A stretch of 64,000 nucleotides of DNA from Auanema rhodensis (Eukaryota > Nematoda > Chromadorea > Rhabditida > Rhabditidae), in assembly GCA_964057225.1 (NCBI GenBank), contig OZ059897.1, forward strand, positions 13,826,001-13,890,000, written 5' to 3'. Shown one piece after another: positions 43,290 through 57,200 of this stretch. Within the stretch, counting starts at the first letter, position 1. Each line of letters opens with the position of its first letter. The notes beneath the pieces were generated by a model. That model searched no databases, was not told where the DNA came from, and saw only the letters and a list, made by a program, of their open reading frames with translations. The translations under genes and the position numbers were made by a program.

Positions 43290-44936
43290 ATGTTTTCAAA
43301 GAAAGGAAATTTCTTGATTTCACTTATATCACGAAGATCAGCTTCAACTGCTCAATTGAAAAGCTTTCAATTGAAAAGTATTATTGAATTAAATGATTCT
43401 CTTCAACTTAATTATATAACTGAAGGTTAGTTATATATTTTATTATAATATATTTATAATTTTATGAAGAAAAATATTCTTTTTTTCATTAAAAATCTTC
43501 AGCAACGTTTAGAAGTGAAAGAGAAAAAACATTTATTACTACCACTGGTATGGCTTCGGGATCATTGTAAAGACGAGAAATGCTATGAGTGGAAAACAAA
43601 TCAAAGGAAATCCAAATGTATTAACTTGTTCGAGGAAAGTCAATTATCAAACAAAGAAAATTCAATCAAAATTGAGAATAAGTTGGTTTTTCAATTCAAT
43701 TTGAAAAGAAAAGAACTTTTTTTTTTATTTTTTAGTGATACTTTGAGTGTTTTATGGGAAGATGGTCTCCTTTCAAAGTATCCTATTGATCGTTTGATTG
43801 ACGAATCTTTACCGAATACAATTCAGGAGAATCATTATAAAGCCTGGACATCTGATGACATGAAACAATTTCCAAGATTGAAAGCGTAAATTTTATTTGA
43901 AAATTATTCAAAAACGATAATTATAGATCAAATTTATCATTTTCCGAATTCGCAAAATTATTTGTGAAGTATGGCGTTGTAGTAATAGATGAAGTTGATA
44001 AAAATGCTGAAGCTACACGAAAACTTTGCAATGAATTAGGCCAAATTCATAACACATTTTTTGGAGATTTTTGGGTTTTTAGTAATCAAGGAGTAAGTTT
44101 TTAAGGTTTTAATCTAACTTTATAATTGTTTAAAGGAAAGTGGCCATGAAGATACAGCATATGGAAATGAAGGTATTGGACCACACACTGATGGAACTTA
44201 TTTGGATCAAACACCCGGAATACAAGTAATGTTTGAATAATAAATATTTTTATTTAATTTATATATAATAGGTATTTCATTGTTTGCATCCTGCTGAAGT
44301 AGGAGGTGATACTGTATTAACAGATGGATACAAATGTGTTGAAATATTAAAAGAAAAATATCCTGAAGCTTACAAAATTCTAACAGAATCAGAAGTATAT
44401 TGATTATTTCTTTTGAAAAATTAAATATTTTATAATTCTTATTCAGATTGATCATCATTATCTTGAAGGACAAAATGTTGAAAGTTCATTATATTCTTTA
44501 ACAAGATCAAGAAAGGTAATTCATGTTGAAAACGATGGATTGGTTCGTCAGATAAGGTAATAATTCTTTTTCTTATTTTTTTTTTGAAATATTTCATTTT
44601 AGGTTTAATCCTTATGATAGAGCTCCATTACGATTTGATTCTGAAAAAGCTGCTGATATTATTTCATTTTATAAAGCTTATACTATCTTCTCAAAAATCT
44701 GTCATGATGAAGAATTGGCTTATCGTGTCTCATTGAGACCAGGCTCTGTCATCTTCATCGACAATTACAGAGTTTTTCATTCAAGAACTGCTTTCACAGT
44801 AAGTTTTCTTTAAAGTTTCTAACATTTATCATTATTTCAGGGATTTCGTCAAATGGCTGGATGTTATATGTCTCGAGATAATTTGTTAGCTAAGATTCGA
44901 CCATATTTAAACAAAAAAGTTCAATACTTAGTTTGA
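43290..44936 (+). CDS. tmlhe: trimethyllysine/gamma-butyrobetaine-type dioxygenase (carnitine synthesis)
   Basis: Multi-exon gene; exon 1 is 43290-43425 and exon 2 starts at 43513. The N terminus, MFSKKGNFLISLISRRSAST, is basic and amphipathic like a mitochondrial presequence, favouring trimethyllysine dioxygenase over cytosolic gamma-butyrobetaine hydroxylase. The DUF971-type zinc-binding module shows as VWLRDHCKDEKCYEW. The catalytic 2-oxoglutarate/Fe(II) domain has DTAYGNEGIGPHTDGTYLD with the HxD iron ligands, GIQVFHC, the distal histidine in RVFHSRTAF and the 2-oxoglutarate-binding arginine in GFRQMAGCYM. The likely reaction is hydroxylation of N6-trimethyllysine, the first carnitine step. 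The start ATG directly follows a TTTACACTCAG acceptor. Substrate choice between the two sister families is inferred. Confidence 0.85.
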
Positions 44937-45737
44937 ATTTATTTTTATTTTAGAAAATAGGAAACTAATTAGAAAAAGTTATTTAATAAATATTTGATGA
45001 TAATTTAGAAATAAATTTGATAAATTAACAAATACATTAGATAATTTATTTTATTTCAATGGTATGTGGCGGTTTTATTGTATTAATTTAAATATTTTTA
45101 AAAAAAATGTATTAAAACATAAGTAGAGCTTCGTACCAAATTTGAAAGAAAATGTAAACTTTTCAAGTTCAAAATCTTTTTTTCTGTCAAAAAAGTAGTT
45201 GAAAAGGATCAGTACGTAAATACAAAATACAAAACTCTTGAATGGTCTTCAATCATAGCTTGTCTTCATAACAGATGGTTCATAATAGATGTCTCAGAAA
45301 ACTTCAAGCTTGTAATGTGTGGAAACCCCAAGGGAAGTTCAAAGACATGCAAATCTGCCAGCTATAGATCTGCTTTCTGTTTATCCTATTATGATAAAGT
45401 TTAGTAGTTAATAAATATTAAGAGAAAGTTATAACTTATTATAAATATAAATATTTTATATGAACTGTGTGTGTTATTAAAGAATTAACAAGAATTTGAT
45501 AAAATTTAGTATTATAATGTACAAAACCGTCTAGTTTTGCCAATCATAAGTGTAGTAACGACTACGAAAGTTAGGAAACGGCGAGATTTATGTCAAAAGT
45601 CCCAAAGGGCATTTTGACTGGGACAAATGGAAAGCAGAACCATGTCGTAGCTCTTCTTCTCCTACTTATTCTATTTTTCCAGTCTCATTGAATATGAAAA
45701 GCCGCCTGTGTTTGTTAAACAGAATGTTTTACTAAAG
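44937..45737. other. intergenic, no supported gene
   Basis: 3' end of the dioxygenase and the promoter side of the potassium channel. No coding or repeat signal stands out. Confidence 0.55.
44985..44990 (+). terminator. poly(A) signal of the dioxygenase gene
   Basis: AATAAA lies 48 bp after the stop codon. Confidence 0.6.
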
Positions 45738-47516
45738 ATGTGTATTTCAAATCAAAAAGCCTTAAAATTTATTTTATGGTTGAAACGAATTTATCATCGT
45801 TACAGGTTAGAAATATAATATTTTTAAATCTTTCTCTTATTCTTCTTTTATTTTCAGTTTAAATCATATTATACTTTTAATAAGTTATATACTTTTTATT
45901 TTATTATCTGCTACAATATTTTTTGTAATTGAATCACATAATTCAAAAAGTTTTCATAAGAAATGGATTTTACAATTAGCTGATGATAGAGATAGGTTTG
46001 TAATTACATATTATAATTATTTTTAAATTATTATAGATTTATTCGAGAAGAATTAGTTCCTGAAATATTCAATAATACCAAACTTCTACTATATATTCAT
46101 GATCAAAAAGCTCAATATTTGACAAATATCATTAACCTAAGGTTAGAATCATATGAACAGCAGTTGAAGCTTCGACCTCCGATGCCAACTATGAGATGTA
46201 CATACATGCATTCGATTCTCTTTGTAAGATTGTTGATTATTTTCACTCTTAATCAGTATTTCAACCAATTACTAGGTATTTTCAACAGTTACAACAATAG
46301 GATACGGCTATCTTTATCCTGTAACTTCAGCTGGACGTATTTTTTCAATTGTTTGTAGTTTAATTGGAATTCCATTTACTATAATTGTGATTAAAGATTT
46401 AGCATTCTTACTTGCTAAACTACTCGATTTTCCTTTTTTTATATTGGGTATATCATAAAACTTGAACGAAAATCTTAATACGGAAGTATTATTTAGAAAA
46501 ACTTTGGGCCTTATTTCGATTCTGCACTCTAAAGCCTGTTCATGAAAATGAAATAGAGCGTAAGCTTCAAGAAGAACGAAATAAGCAATTAGATCATCGA
46601 TTAGCTAATCAAGACAGGCTTTTATCTATTCCTGTAAGTTCAGAATTTTGAATTCAAATTATAGAAATGAGGAAAAAAATTAAATTCGGTTTTAGGTTAC
46701 TGTTGCCATCTTTGCTGTTCTTGGATGGGCAACTATAGGATGTGTTATAGTTCAAGCTTACATGCCTCATGTCGATACATCTACAGCTTTTTACTTCATA
46801 TTCAACTCTCTGACAACTACTGGAGTTGGTGATATTGAACCAGGAGGTCTATACCATTCTGATTATAGATGTTAAACTCTCAAAATATTTCAGAAAATTC
46901 TTTATTGCTTTTGATTTTTTCTTTCTATTTATTACTAGGATTAGCTATAGTATCGCTTTTCATTAACCTAATTCATGCAAAATTCAGTAAAGCTTATTGG
47001 TATCCAGATAAGCTTTACATACCCTTGAGGTTTGCTGAAATTTAAGAATCAATTTTCATGAATAGCTTTAGCACTGGTGGAGGTCTCGGAGAAAAACTTG
47101 CGACGTTTGATAGTTTTGATGAACTTTTACCTGGTGATGCTCAACTACATCATCTAATAACAATAGGTGTACTACAAGCGGAAGTATATAAATATCTAAA
47201 ATTATATAAAAATGAGTAATTTAGGATAAATGTCAGTTATTGAATGTTGCTGGACAGCAGTCTGCTCTAATTGAAAATACTACGCAGACACAAGAAAGCG
47301 TGAGTTTCAAACATTTTTAAAAAAAAAAAGAATTTTTTTCAATTGTTTCTCATTCGTCTTCAGGGACCAATCGAGCGTTTCGTTCATTCATCACGAAATA
47401 GCCCAGAACCTGTGGTTATTCCAAACATACATACATCACATGAAGATGTAAATTCTCTTATTGTTGAAACTTATGGTGCTCGACCAGCAATGCTTATGAG
47501 AAATATGATGAGATAA
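45738..47516 (+). CDS. twk: two-pore-domain potassium channel (TWK family)
   Basis: Ten or so exons, about 455 aa. The short N terminus (MCISNQKALKFILWLKRIYH) leads into M1 (ILLISYILFILLSATIFFVI). A long extracellular loop with a helix and Cys precedes pore 1, with filter TVTTIGYGYLYP. M2 is IFSIVCSLIGIPFTIIVI. A charged cytosolic loop (IERKLQEERNKQLDHRL) follows, then M3 (VAIFAVLGWATIGCVIV), pore 2 with filter LTTTGVGDIEP, and M4 (LLLLIFSFYLLLGLAIV). Both filters are close to canonical, so a potassium-selective leak channel is expected. The C-terminal tail of about 130 residues has Ser/Thr-rich parts and ends AMLMRNMMR. The start was chosen because its frame splices in phase (TAC AG to T TTA) into M1. 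An AATAAA lies at 47653-47658. Confidence 0.92.
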
Positions 47517-48489
47517 ACCTATATGAAAGATTAAAAAAACTAAAATTTAATCATAATTATAACAAAATATTGATATATTTATGATTTAAAAATATATTTT
47601 AGAATAGAAATATACAATTGGTATATAAATATCTTGAAATATTTGCCTTATTAATAAAAAAATTAATTTTGTATTGAATTATAAAATTATTAATAAAATC
47701 ATTATAATATAAAATTTTTTTATTAAATTTATATAAAAACCAAATAAATGAATTTGTGGGATGTAGAAAAATGGAAGAAAAACATCAAAATAAGAGTCAA
47801 AATCAAAATATATGATATGTTGTCAATGACAATGATGGTCATTTGAAATAAAACAGAAAAAAAGAAAGAAGGACTTATGAAGCTAGATCACTAAAACAAT
47901 TATATGTACATAATAGCTTCAAAAACAATATAAAATATAAGGATATAGTAAATCAAAATAATAATATTTCATAAACAGAGAAAGAGGAAAATAAAGAAAT
48001 ATCTTGTATCTATTAATTATCAGAGAGAAAGAGAGAGAGAGAGAGAGAGAATTTGAGAGAGAGAAAGAAAGAGAGAGAGAAGGAGAAATAGAGGGTGAGA
48101 GAGAAAGAGAGGGAGAGAGAGAATAATGAGCATTTATGAACAGACCCGATGTTTGAAAACCTGGATAACTGCAAAAAGTGGAAGAAGATACAAAGGTTAC
48201 TATTGCTTACCCATTTTACCAGTATATTTCAACTATTGTATAAGCTTCAAGAAGCATAATAGATAAAAACATAATGATTTGATAGGGTAAGAAAGGAATA
48301 ACATTAGTTTTTGATAGATGAAAAAGCTCAGAATTTAACCAATTTTTGATGAGAATGGAAACAAATTTAACACAACCAGAAAAAGCAAGATCGATTCAAT
48401 ATCAGAATAAAGCGGAATGAAAACTATGACAGCTCTATTAAGACCTATTAAGATATTCTCAAAAGTAAATTATACTTTCTGAAGTTTCT
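47517..48489. other. convergent intergenic region with (GA)n tract
   Basis: The 3' ends of the channel gene (+) and phosphatase gene (-) meet here. No coding signal other than the purine repeat listed separately. Confidence 0.55.
48021..48123. repeat. (GA)n purine tract
   Basis: Roughly 100 bp of GA repeats with minor interruptions (GAAA, GGGA, ATTT). Polypurine on the + strand. Confidence 0.95.
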
Positions 48490-51400
48490 TTACTTTTCAC
48501 GTCGAATAGATTTCCGATGATGATCTTTATCTCGAATTGATTGACGTGTTGATGGTGGTCTAGATGTAGCATTCTCATTCTCAACTTCTTCTTCTTCTGT
48601 TGGTTCATCCTAAAACATGTTTTGTAGATTTCAACATGAATTCAAAAGCTGACTATACTTACCTTATCGTGAATTCGATAATCAGCATTTGTCATATACC
48701 AATGTAACATGACATCATATAAATATTTATATTCGTCCTATAACGAAATTAAAAATATTAAAATATAAAGAAACTTCATAGTATAACCTTCATATCAATT
48801 AGTTGAGGTCTATTAATCCTCATCATCTTTACAGCATGAAAGATATCAACTTCATGATCAGAATCCATTTGATCGATACACATATTAGCACCGATGTAAA
48901 CTCCAACACGAGAAACTCCATTACTATAATTTATGTTTTTTTTAACAATTGTTCTTTCTTTTCAATGACATTTATCATTATATCTATTATACTACTTACT
49001 GAGACATAACGATAGTTGGTTTAGTTTCTGGTCGGTCAGGTGCTCGTTTCCTCCAACTTCTTGCCATCTTGATCACATCTATCAGACCTGTTGTTGAGAG
49101 AGGAACCTTATTTTCGATTGGCCACATTCGAACCTTAAAATATATTTTTAAATTAAATAGTTAAATTATTTATAATTCAAACCTGAATAATACAACAAAT
49201 TCTAACTTCGGCATCAATTTGTTGATTATTAGATCCACTAGCCATGATATCCGAAATCATAAATGTCTATAAAATCAAAGGTTTATGTCCAAACTATTCT
49301 TATGTTAAGGAGAAATTGTTATTTTTTTTTAATTTGGGAAAATATTTGATTATATTTTATATCAAATCAGCAAAGTTTATATCTCAAAATAAGTTTGAAT
49401 AATCTTAAAAACTTTGCTAATTTTTGAAAGAGAATGTTAGTAAAAGCTATAATCGAGTAATAAAAATGTTTGAAAAGAATTATAATAAACAAAAGGCAAA
49501 AAAAACAAAAATTAGTTTAGGTTACAGATGAAAATTCATTAGAAACTTTGAGAAAATTATGTTTTAGAAGAATATTAGTGTTATAATTTAAGACAGGAAA
49601 TAGAAGAAGAACACGCGCAGAACAAGGACAGACCAGCTTCTGAATCTGCTTCGTTGTATCCTTCTGAAGATCTGCCTTTTCACGGCGAATATTCAGAAGG
49701 CGTTTAATATCAGCAGCCCCTTTCTATAACACAAAAACACAAAATACAATAGACAACGACTATTTGACAGTTTAACTATTAAAAGTATCTAAAAGTTAAT
49801 ATCAGACTAAGATTTCAGAAGGAAATTGCTAGTTGACGATACTAACTGATAATTTGAAGACGAAGACATGAAACAGAAAGACAACACATATGGTCAAAGG
49901 GCCAGAGGATCCTGAGAAAAGACGCAAGGAGAACCTCATGATATGGCTCGTTCGTCTGATGTATCATTGGCTCAGCTGATCGTGTTCGTCGACGTCTTGA
50001 CGTTACCGGCAAACGCAGCCATCGATCTTCGGAAGCCGGTGTTGTCGATGTCGACGTATCAAGATCTTGATCCAATGAGTCTGACGGACGAATCTTTCCT
50101 CTATATTGAGGTTTGAAACGAAAAGATTGGCCGGGAGGTAAAGTACTCGTAGTCGGCTTTTGATAACTAGGATGACCTTCCAGTGTTGGAACCTTTACTT
50201 TTGGATTTGTTCCTCGAGTAGGTGAATTCATCTAGAGCATATAAACCATTTTCAAAAGATTTGAGCAAAATTTGAAAGCAATATCACAACAATCAATATA
50301 AATAAGAAATAACAGCAAGCAGAATAAAAGTTTTTGAAGCATGTATTTCTTTTGGATTAAAAGAAAATCCGAAAAAAAAACATTAAGTAGTAGCGCATAT
50401 TGGTTTGAATAATTAGCTATTATGAACAACTTATGGCCATAATTAGAAGGACAAATATGTTTTTTTCTTTTTAATTTTTTGAAATTTATATTCAAAAGAT
50501 GTTTTATGTTCATTTAAACTTACTCGTTTCATGACTTTCACCATATGTGATGTCATTGCTGGATATTGATGATAATTGATAACTTCAACTATGAATGGAC
50601 CATATTGAGCTTTTCCTTTATTGTGAATGAAAGTTGGATATTGCTGAAATTTATTTTTTGAAAAAAATTTTGTTTTGTTCTAATTCTTCAAATGTTTCAG
50701 AAATTTATGAAAAAAAAAAGCTTGAAAGCAGGCTACAAAAAGTTTTTTTTCTTCGTAAAAGTGAAATTTCATACCCTAGGAGAGCCTTGATTACTTAGAT
50801 TGACAACTGTATGACATGAATGATCGTAAATCAAAGTCCAAAACGAGTCAATTGTACTTGATTTTGGCCATTCAGTAACTATGAACTCTGCTTTTCGTGT
50901 AAATCCATCGACCTGTAATACAAAGTTTTCTATTTACTTCATAATTTCTCATCATATTTCTTCTTTTTACTTCAAAGCATTTGATAGATCAAGACTATAC
51001 GAAATTGATTTTCAATTTTCATTCAAACTTCCTTAGTTTAGATGAAATTGCTGTAAAAACTAGTACGAAACATAAAGATATCCTTAGATTTGTTCAGGTA
51101 AAGCCAGATGAGGACATAGGCATTAGGACATTTCAAAGACAAGTGTCCTTTTTCGTCATTTTCAAACAAAAATTTTTGACAGAACATATCCTGCCCGTTA
51201 TTAAATTTCTAGTTATTTAAATGGTTATTTTATTTTAAATAAAAGATGAATCTTATGTCAAATCTATCTCTATACATCTGTTTCTACACATATTTTTAAA
51301 AATATTTTATAACTTACTTCTACGGCATTGATATAAGTATAATCTTTACTATCTCCATGTAATGTTTGTAAATATGGTCTAGCATGATCAGCTGGAAGTA

Positions 51401-54164
51401 AAAAAAATTTCAAAATGTTTTTTTTACATTTGAAACTTACGAGGAACAACCATTACGTCACGATTTTTTCCTCTGTTTTCCAATCGATGCCCTCCGGCAC
51501 AATCTCCAATTCGCAATGATGGTGTAAGATGTAGAAGTAGCTAAATTAATTTAATTTAATCATGTATTTACATATCAAAAAGTATTTTTTCTCAATTTTT
51601 CATCCAAAAAATAAATATGAAATCCCTTAAGTTTTTTTTTGATTTTCTCATCAATTTTCTCATCTATCTCTGTAGGTTTCTGTGCACCCACTCAACAGTG
51701 TAAAATTGTCAGAAGTGATGTTAGCTTCATGCCAAAAAACATCAAAAAACAAATTCAGAGAGCTTAATCTTACATCTGTATTAATCATTTTTTATTTAAA
51801 AAAATGAATTATACGAATAATAAAGTATAATTCTTAATATAATAATACTTATAATTAAAACTTTTCCATTATTCTTATTTTCTTTATAAAAATAAAAAAG
51901 TTTTCTTTCAATTTTTCAATTTTTTTCATTAAATCTTCTAAAAATTATTTGAAAAAAGTGAAATTGAATAGCTAATTGTAGAATTAATCCTTCCAAAAAG
52001 CTTGTTATTATGTTCAAAGATAAAAAAAAATTCTATAGAACATGTGACTTAGCTTCCGGTAGCTATTTGTTCTTTTCTCATTAAATTGAGAAATGAACAG
52101 AAATATAAAGCAGTTGTGCTTATCTTAATCAAGCAAGTTTTGAGCCAAATCCACCCAAATCATGGAACTTCGAACGGAAATAAATTTTTTTTGGATAATT
52201 TCAAGTGGTAGTTAACACAGTGAGAATAATCTTCTTAGAATTCCTGTGTTATAAACTATTATATCTGATAAGATAAAATAGTTTATTCAAATACAATCAC
52301 GTCATTAAATGGGTTTTTTGACATGAAATTCGAAGAGTTTTTTCTATTTTATTTGTCGCAATGTGGAAGAATTCAAATCAAAAAGCTAAAAACAAGGACA
52401 ATTCTCACACTTTTAAGTACATCACGGATATCAATCTGGACAATTCATCTGTCGTATTTGAATTCATGGCTAGTGTACTGTTGAAGTAATTTGCGAGAGT
52501 CAGAAAATTGAGGACAAGCGAAAAGCAATGAAAGTAGCTAGATAAGCATCGTTCCGTTTAGTAGAGACATTAAGTCTCTCTCATATGGGTTCTTTGAAGG
52601 GTAAGTGAACTATCTTTACGGAAATGTTGAGCATAGCTACCACACAAGAATTCAAAGCTGACGATCTCTGTCTTTCACGTACCCCCCATTCTTATCCGAT
52701 TAACTGCCTTCTTTTTTTTTCAAAAATATCGTCACATTTTACATCTTTCACACCTTTTTTTAAGATTTTTTCAAGAATAGGATGAAATTCCACATATGCA
52801 AACAATGAGATATCATCCAATACTTTTTTTTTCATTACATTCATCTTTGATTTTCATAAAAGTGTATATACACTTACCTTATTCTCATGATTTTCTTGAT
52901 TTTCTAATAATTCTCTGTTCTTTTTTGCTTTATACATACTACTACGTTCTTTTAATTGATGCATTTGAATAGGTTGTACATTACACATAACAGCCTATAA
53001 TTAAAATGTCAAATATCGTATAAACTTACTGTAAAAATATTTGTTTTCCAACTTTTTTTTTTAATTCTTTAATTATTTTTTTTATTATCTTACCTCAGCT
53101 AAGGCATCATATATAAATTGATATTGATCAACACTATCAATCAGATGTGGTCTTGCATTAACTAAAGTTTTAGCATATTCATAAACATCTAATTGTCCAG
53201 TTTTCTTCATTAATTCTAAGTTTGCATCTAAAGCCAAAAAAGCTCCACTTCTTCCAGCTCCATTACTGAAAATAACAGAGTTTATATTGAAAATAAAATT
53301 ATTTTTTTATCTTTATTTTATATTTTCTTAAACAATTTTTATTATAAATTTGTACATAAAATTCTAACAAAAACACTTTCACTTCTAAGTAACTATGTAT
53401 GTATGTTTTCTCCAATAGTAACTTGTTTCACATTTTTATTGTTGCAAACTATATTTTGCATTTGATTGTTTATATAGAAAAAAAAAACAAAAAAGTCAAT
53501 AATCTAATAGTTAAAGAGAATTTTATCAAGTTTTCTTAATAATTTTTTAAAATATTTTAATAATATCAATAAAGATGTCTCTCAACAACCAACTTTCCAT
53601 CAAGTCTATGGCAAAACAAAATATATTTTTAAAAAATTATTTCCTTTTTCTTTTTTTCTGATGATCAGTTGTTTGTATAAATGATCTCGTCATCTATTAA
53701 TCATACATTTTTCTTAATTTATAAAAAAAAACTTTTTATTTTTAAATAAAAAAACTAAAATTTGTCTCATCTTCAATACTTTTACCCATTTTCTGACCTA
53801 AGATACTCCAGATGACGCTATACGATAACTTAGATCAGACTCCAATATTTCAAAACGGTACTGTCATGTTCCAAAAAAAATTTAATTTATGTGATTCAGA
53901 TCAAAAGGAAACATTTTCTCTTTTAGTATTCACTTTTGAAATAAAACGATAGAAAAGAGAAAGTTAATGTTAAAACATGCCAAATCCACTTTTTAAGAAA
54001 AAAATGTCAAAAAAGACGATTTCTGATCAAAAATACTTTTTATATATTTATTTAAATACTTTTTAAATAGTTAATTCTATAGTTTAGAACTATTTCATAT
54101 TGTAAAATGTGATTTTAAATTGTTTTCAAGTTCAACTTACAACGTGTTTATAACAACGTGTTAC

Positions 54165-54202
<38 letters not shown>

Positions 54203-57200
54203 GTTTTGAAAAATAATTTTTGTATAGAACTAACTTCATTTTTGAAAGAATAATCTATAGTTTTTAAAATTCTTTTGTTAACTTCACTTCATCAAAATTA
54301 TATAAAACATGCTAAGTATGAAGCAAGTTTAAAAATGTTGAATAGATATATCAATAAACATATTTTTTATAATCAGTTTAGTATATAAGCCAAAGAAATT
54401 CATTTTTTCCTCAACCTTTTCATTTATTTTGGAATGTTTCTTCCTGACTTCCTCTTTTTTTTCAATTTATGATTTAACTGGAGGTCAAGGGCCATGTTTC
54501 AGACTTCTAGAAGGACGTCAATAATAGATCATGTAGACGGAAGCAGTTGAGATTACTTTCGATTTCTTTTTCTCCAAATTTACATTTTTAAAAAAAAAAA
54601 AGATTAAATTATAGTTTAAAACTTATTTTATAATATTATATCAAACTATATTCCACAATTTAAATTTTTTTTGTTAAATTTTAAATTAAAAACATTGAAA
54701 TAGATTTTAAGAAAAAGTTTAATATAAGAATAATATTTAAATAATTTTAAGAATATATTATGAAATCTAAAAATATATTTTTTTCTTTTTTTAAAAATTT
54801 TGTTTCAACAATACAAAATATTGTATGTACAAGGTCACGAACTTGATCGTATACTCATATACACTATAGTTGTATGTTGTATGTATATATTTCAATTAAA
54901 ACTTCTTTATAGTTGACCAATGAAATACATCCTTTTACTTTTTTTCTTTTCTTAGTTATTACATTGCACTTTTATACTTTTTATATACTTTACATATATA
55001 TATATGATTTATATTTTTCATTCAAAAATGTTCAAAACTTTCTTGTATTTTCAGGTAAACATAATGAAATTTCTTCTATTGCTTGTGGCTATAGGATTAT
55101 CTAGTGTAATAGAATCACGAATTGATCAAAGTAATTTTTTAAACTTTTTTTTAAATCAAGCCTATCTTCCTGTCTTTCTGTAAATTTCATTTTTCACTCT
55201 TTTTTCAGGTCGAATTCTGACAAAACGGAGAGTGCCATCAGCTTTTACATTAGCTAGATTACAGAAAGAGTATGAAGATGAAGAAGATGTTTCAAAAGAA
55301 GGATCTCGACGAAAAGGTTTAATATTTGAAAAAAGAAAAAAAAAAGAAAATTTATCTTATATATACAGTTGATAAATCGTTTCGACGTGATGATGTAATG
55401 AGTGATTCAAAATGTTTGGAAAAATGTAATAATAGGCTTAATATAGGAATGGATATGGTAAATGTATGTTTCTTTTCCAATTAACTTTATGGAAAAAATA
55501 TTTATAAATTATTTAAGGCTCATATGGCATTTGGAAGTATAGATGTTCCATCTGTTGTTGCTCCAAGAGATTTAGATCTTTTTTGTCTTTTGGATAATCA
55601 GCATAGTCAATGTATAGGTATAGTTAACCCTTTTGATCCAAATTTCACATCAAACCATTCAGATGAATGTGGATACTCAGTTCAATTCAATCTTCGAGAA
55701 TATGTTTGTCGACATCGGTTCAATGAGGTTTCAATATTGACTGAGATTTATCCAACACAACCTCATATCAATTCTCCTTATATTTCACAGCTCACAAACA
55801 CTTCTTCAACTATTCCAAAAAAAAAAAACAAAAAATCAAAAATATGTTCTTAAATTATTTTTAAAATTTTTTTCAGATGCTTAATCATCAGTCTTGCTAT
55901 TCAAAAGCTGCTCCAGTGTTAATTCGTCACTGTCGTCCTAGATGTGGAAACTATTCTCCATTAAAATCATCTATTCAAGGATATGCAACAAGGTTGTAAC
56001 AATAGATATATTCTAATTACAGATTTTAACAAAAAATATTTTTTTTTTAGATGTCGACAACTTTTATGTGATCATACATGTATATCTTTTATTCTAAAAC
56101 ACGTTTGTGGAACTAAAGAAGGAACTGATGCTTCCAACTTCCTTCTCGAATTCACCCGTCTACAGGTTTTAGCCTTTTGTTAACAAATCAAATGAAAAAC
56201 ATTTATATATATAGGTTGAATACTGGATTCGTGATTTTGCAAAAACCAAAAATGTATTACCATCACAAGCATATCCAAAATCATGTGCCAGATTACAGTG
56301 TGATGACTTTAAGCTACAAAATTGTAAAACTCATATGATGGGTTAGTACATCACATGTTTCTTTTCAATTCATACTAATAATAATAATAGCTAATATGAT
56401 TATCTTTATCTCATTTTACTCCATTTACGGGTATTGATAAGTTTAATAAAAAGTTTTCTTTTCTTTCATTTTTTTTATATAAAAGACTTTTAATTTATTT
56501 AAATAACCATACCTGCAATGTACAATAATGGGAGCATCTACATTATTCTTTTCAACATATTGTCGAACTCTTCTGTAAAATAAATATATTATTATACTAA
56601 TTATAACATATAATTATAATTATTTATACTAATTATTTTTGAAATCATAACATACCTCCTTAGTTCAATAAATGCAGAAATATAGGGAAATGAATCTAAC
56701 TCCCATTCAGTGAAATGAAAATGTTTCACCAAACGTTTCTCACCATTGCGAGTTAATTGGAATGTGCGTATCACCTGAAGATTAATTATAATAATTATTT
56801 TTTTAATAATAAAACTTACATAATGAGCATATGTTTTAACATCAATTGTTTCTACTTCAATATCACCAAAAGTAAAACGAGTTAACGGCCAGTATTGAAG
56901 ACACATTACCTGAGAACAGTTGTTTAGTAAATAACAAACAATAATAATAATAAATATAAGTATTGAATGCAATTAGTCTGATGTCAACTCAGTCTGTTTA
57001 TTAAGTTTTAACTGATTTTGCTATTTCACGTGAACTTTCACGTAACGTAATCCTATCGCTAGAGTCACGTGTCTTTCAATCTTTCAAATTTTCACTCAAT
57101 TTTCACAAAAATTCCGTCAAATCAATCAATGTTATGACGAGAAAAAAATTTCTTTTTAATAAGTTTCATAAGAAGAATATTTGATTTAGAAACATGTGGT

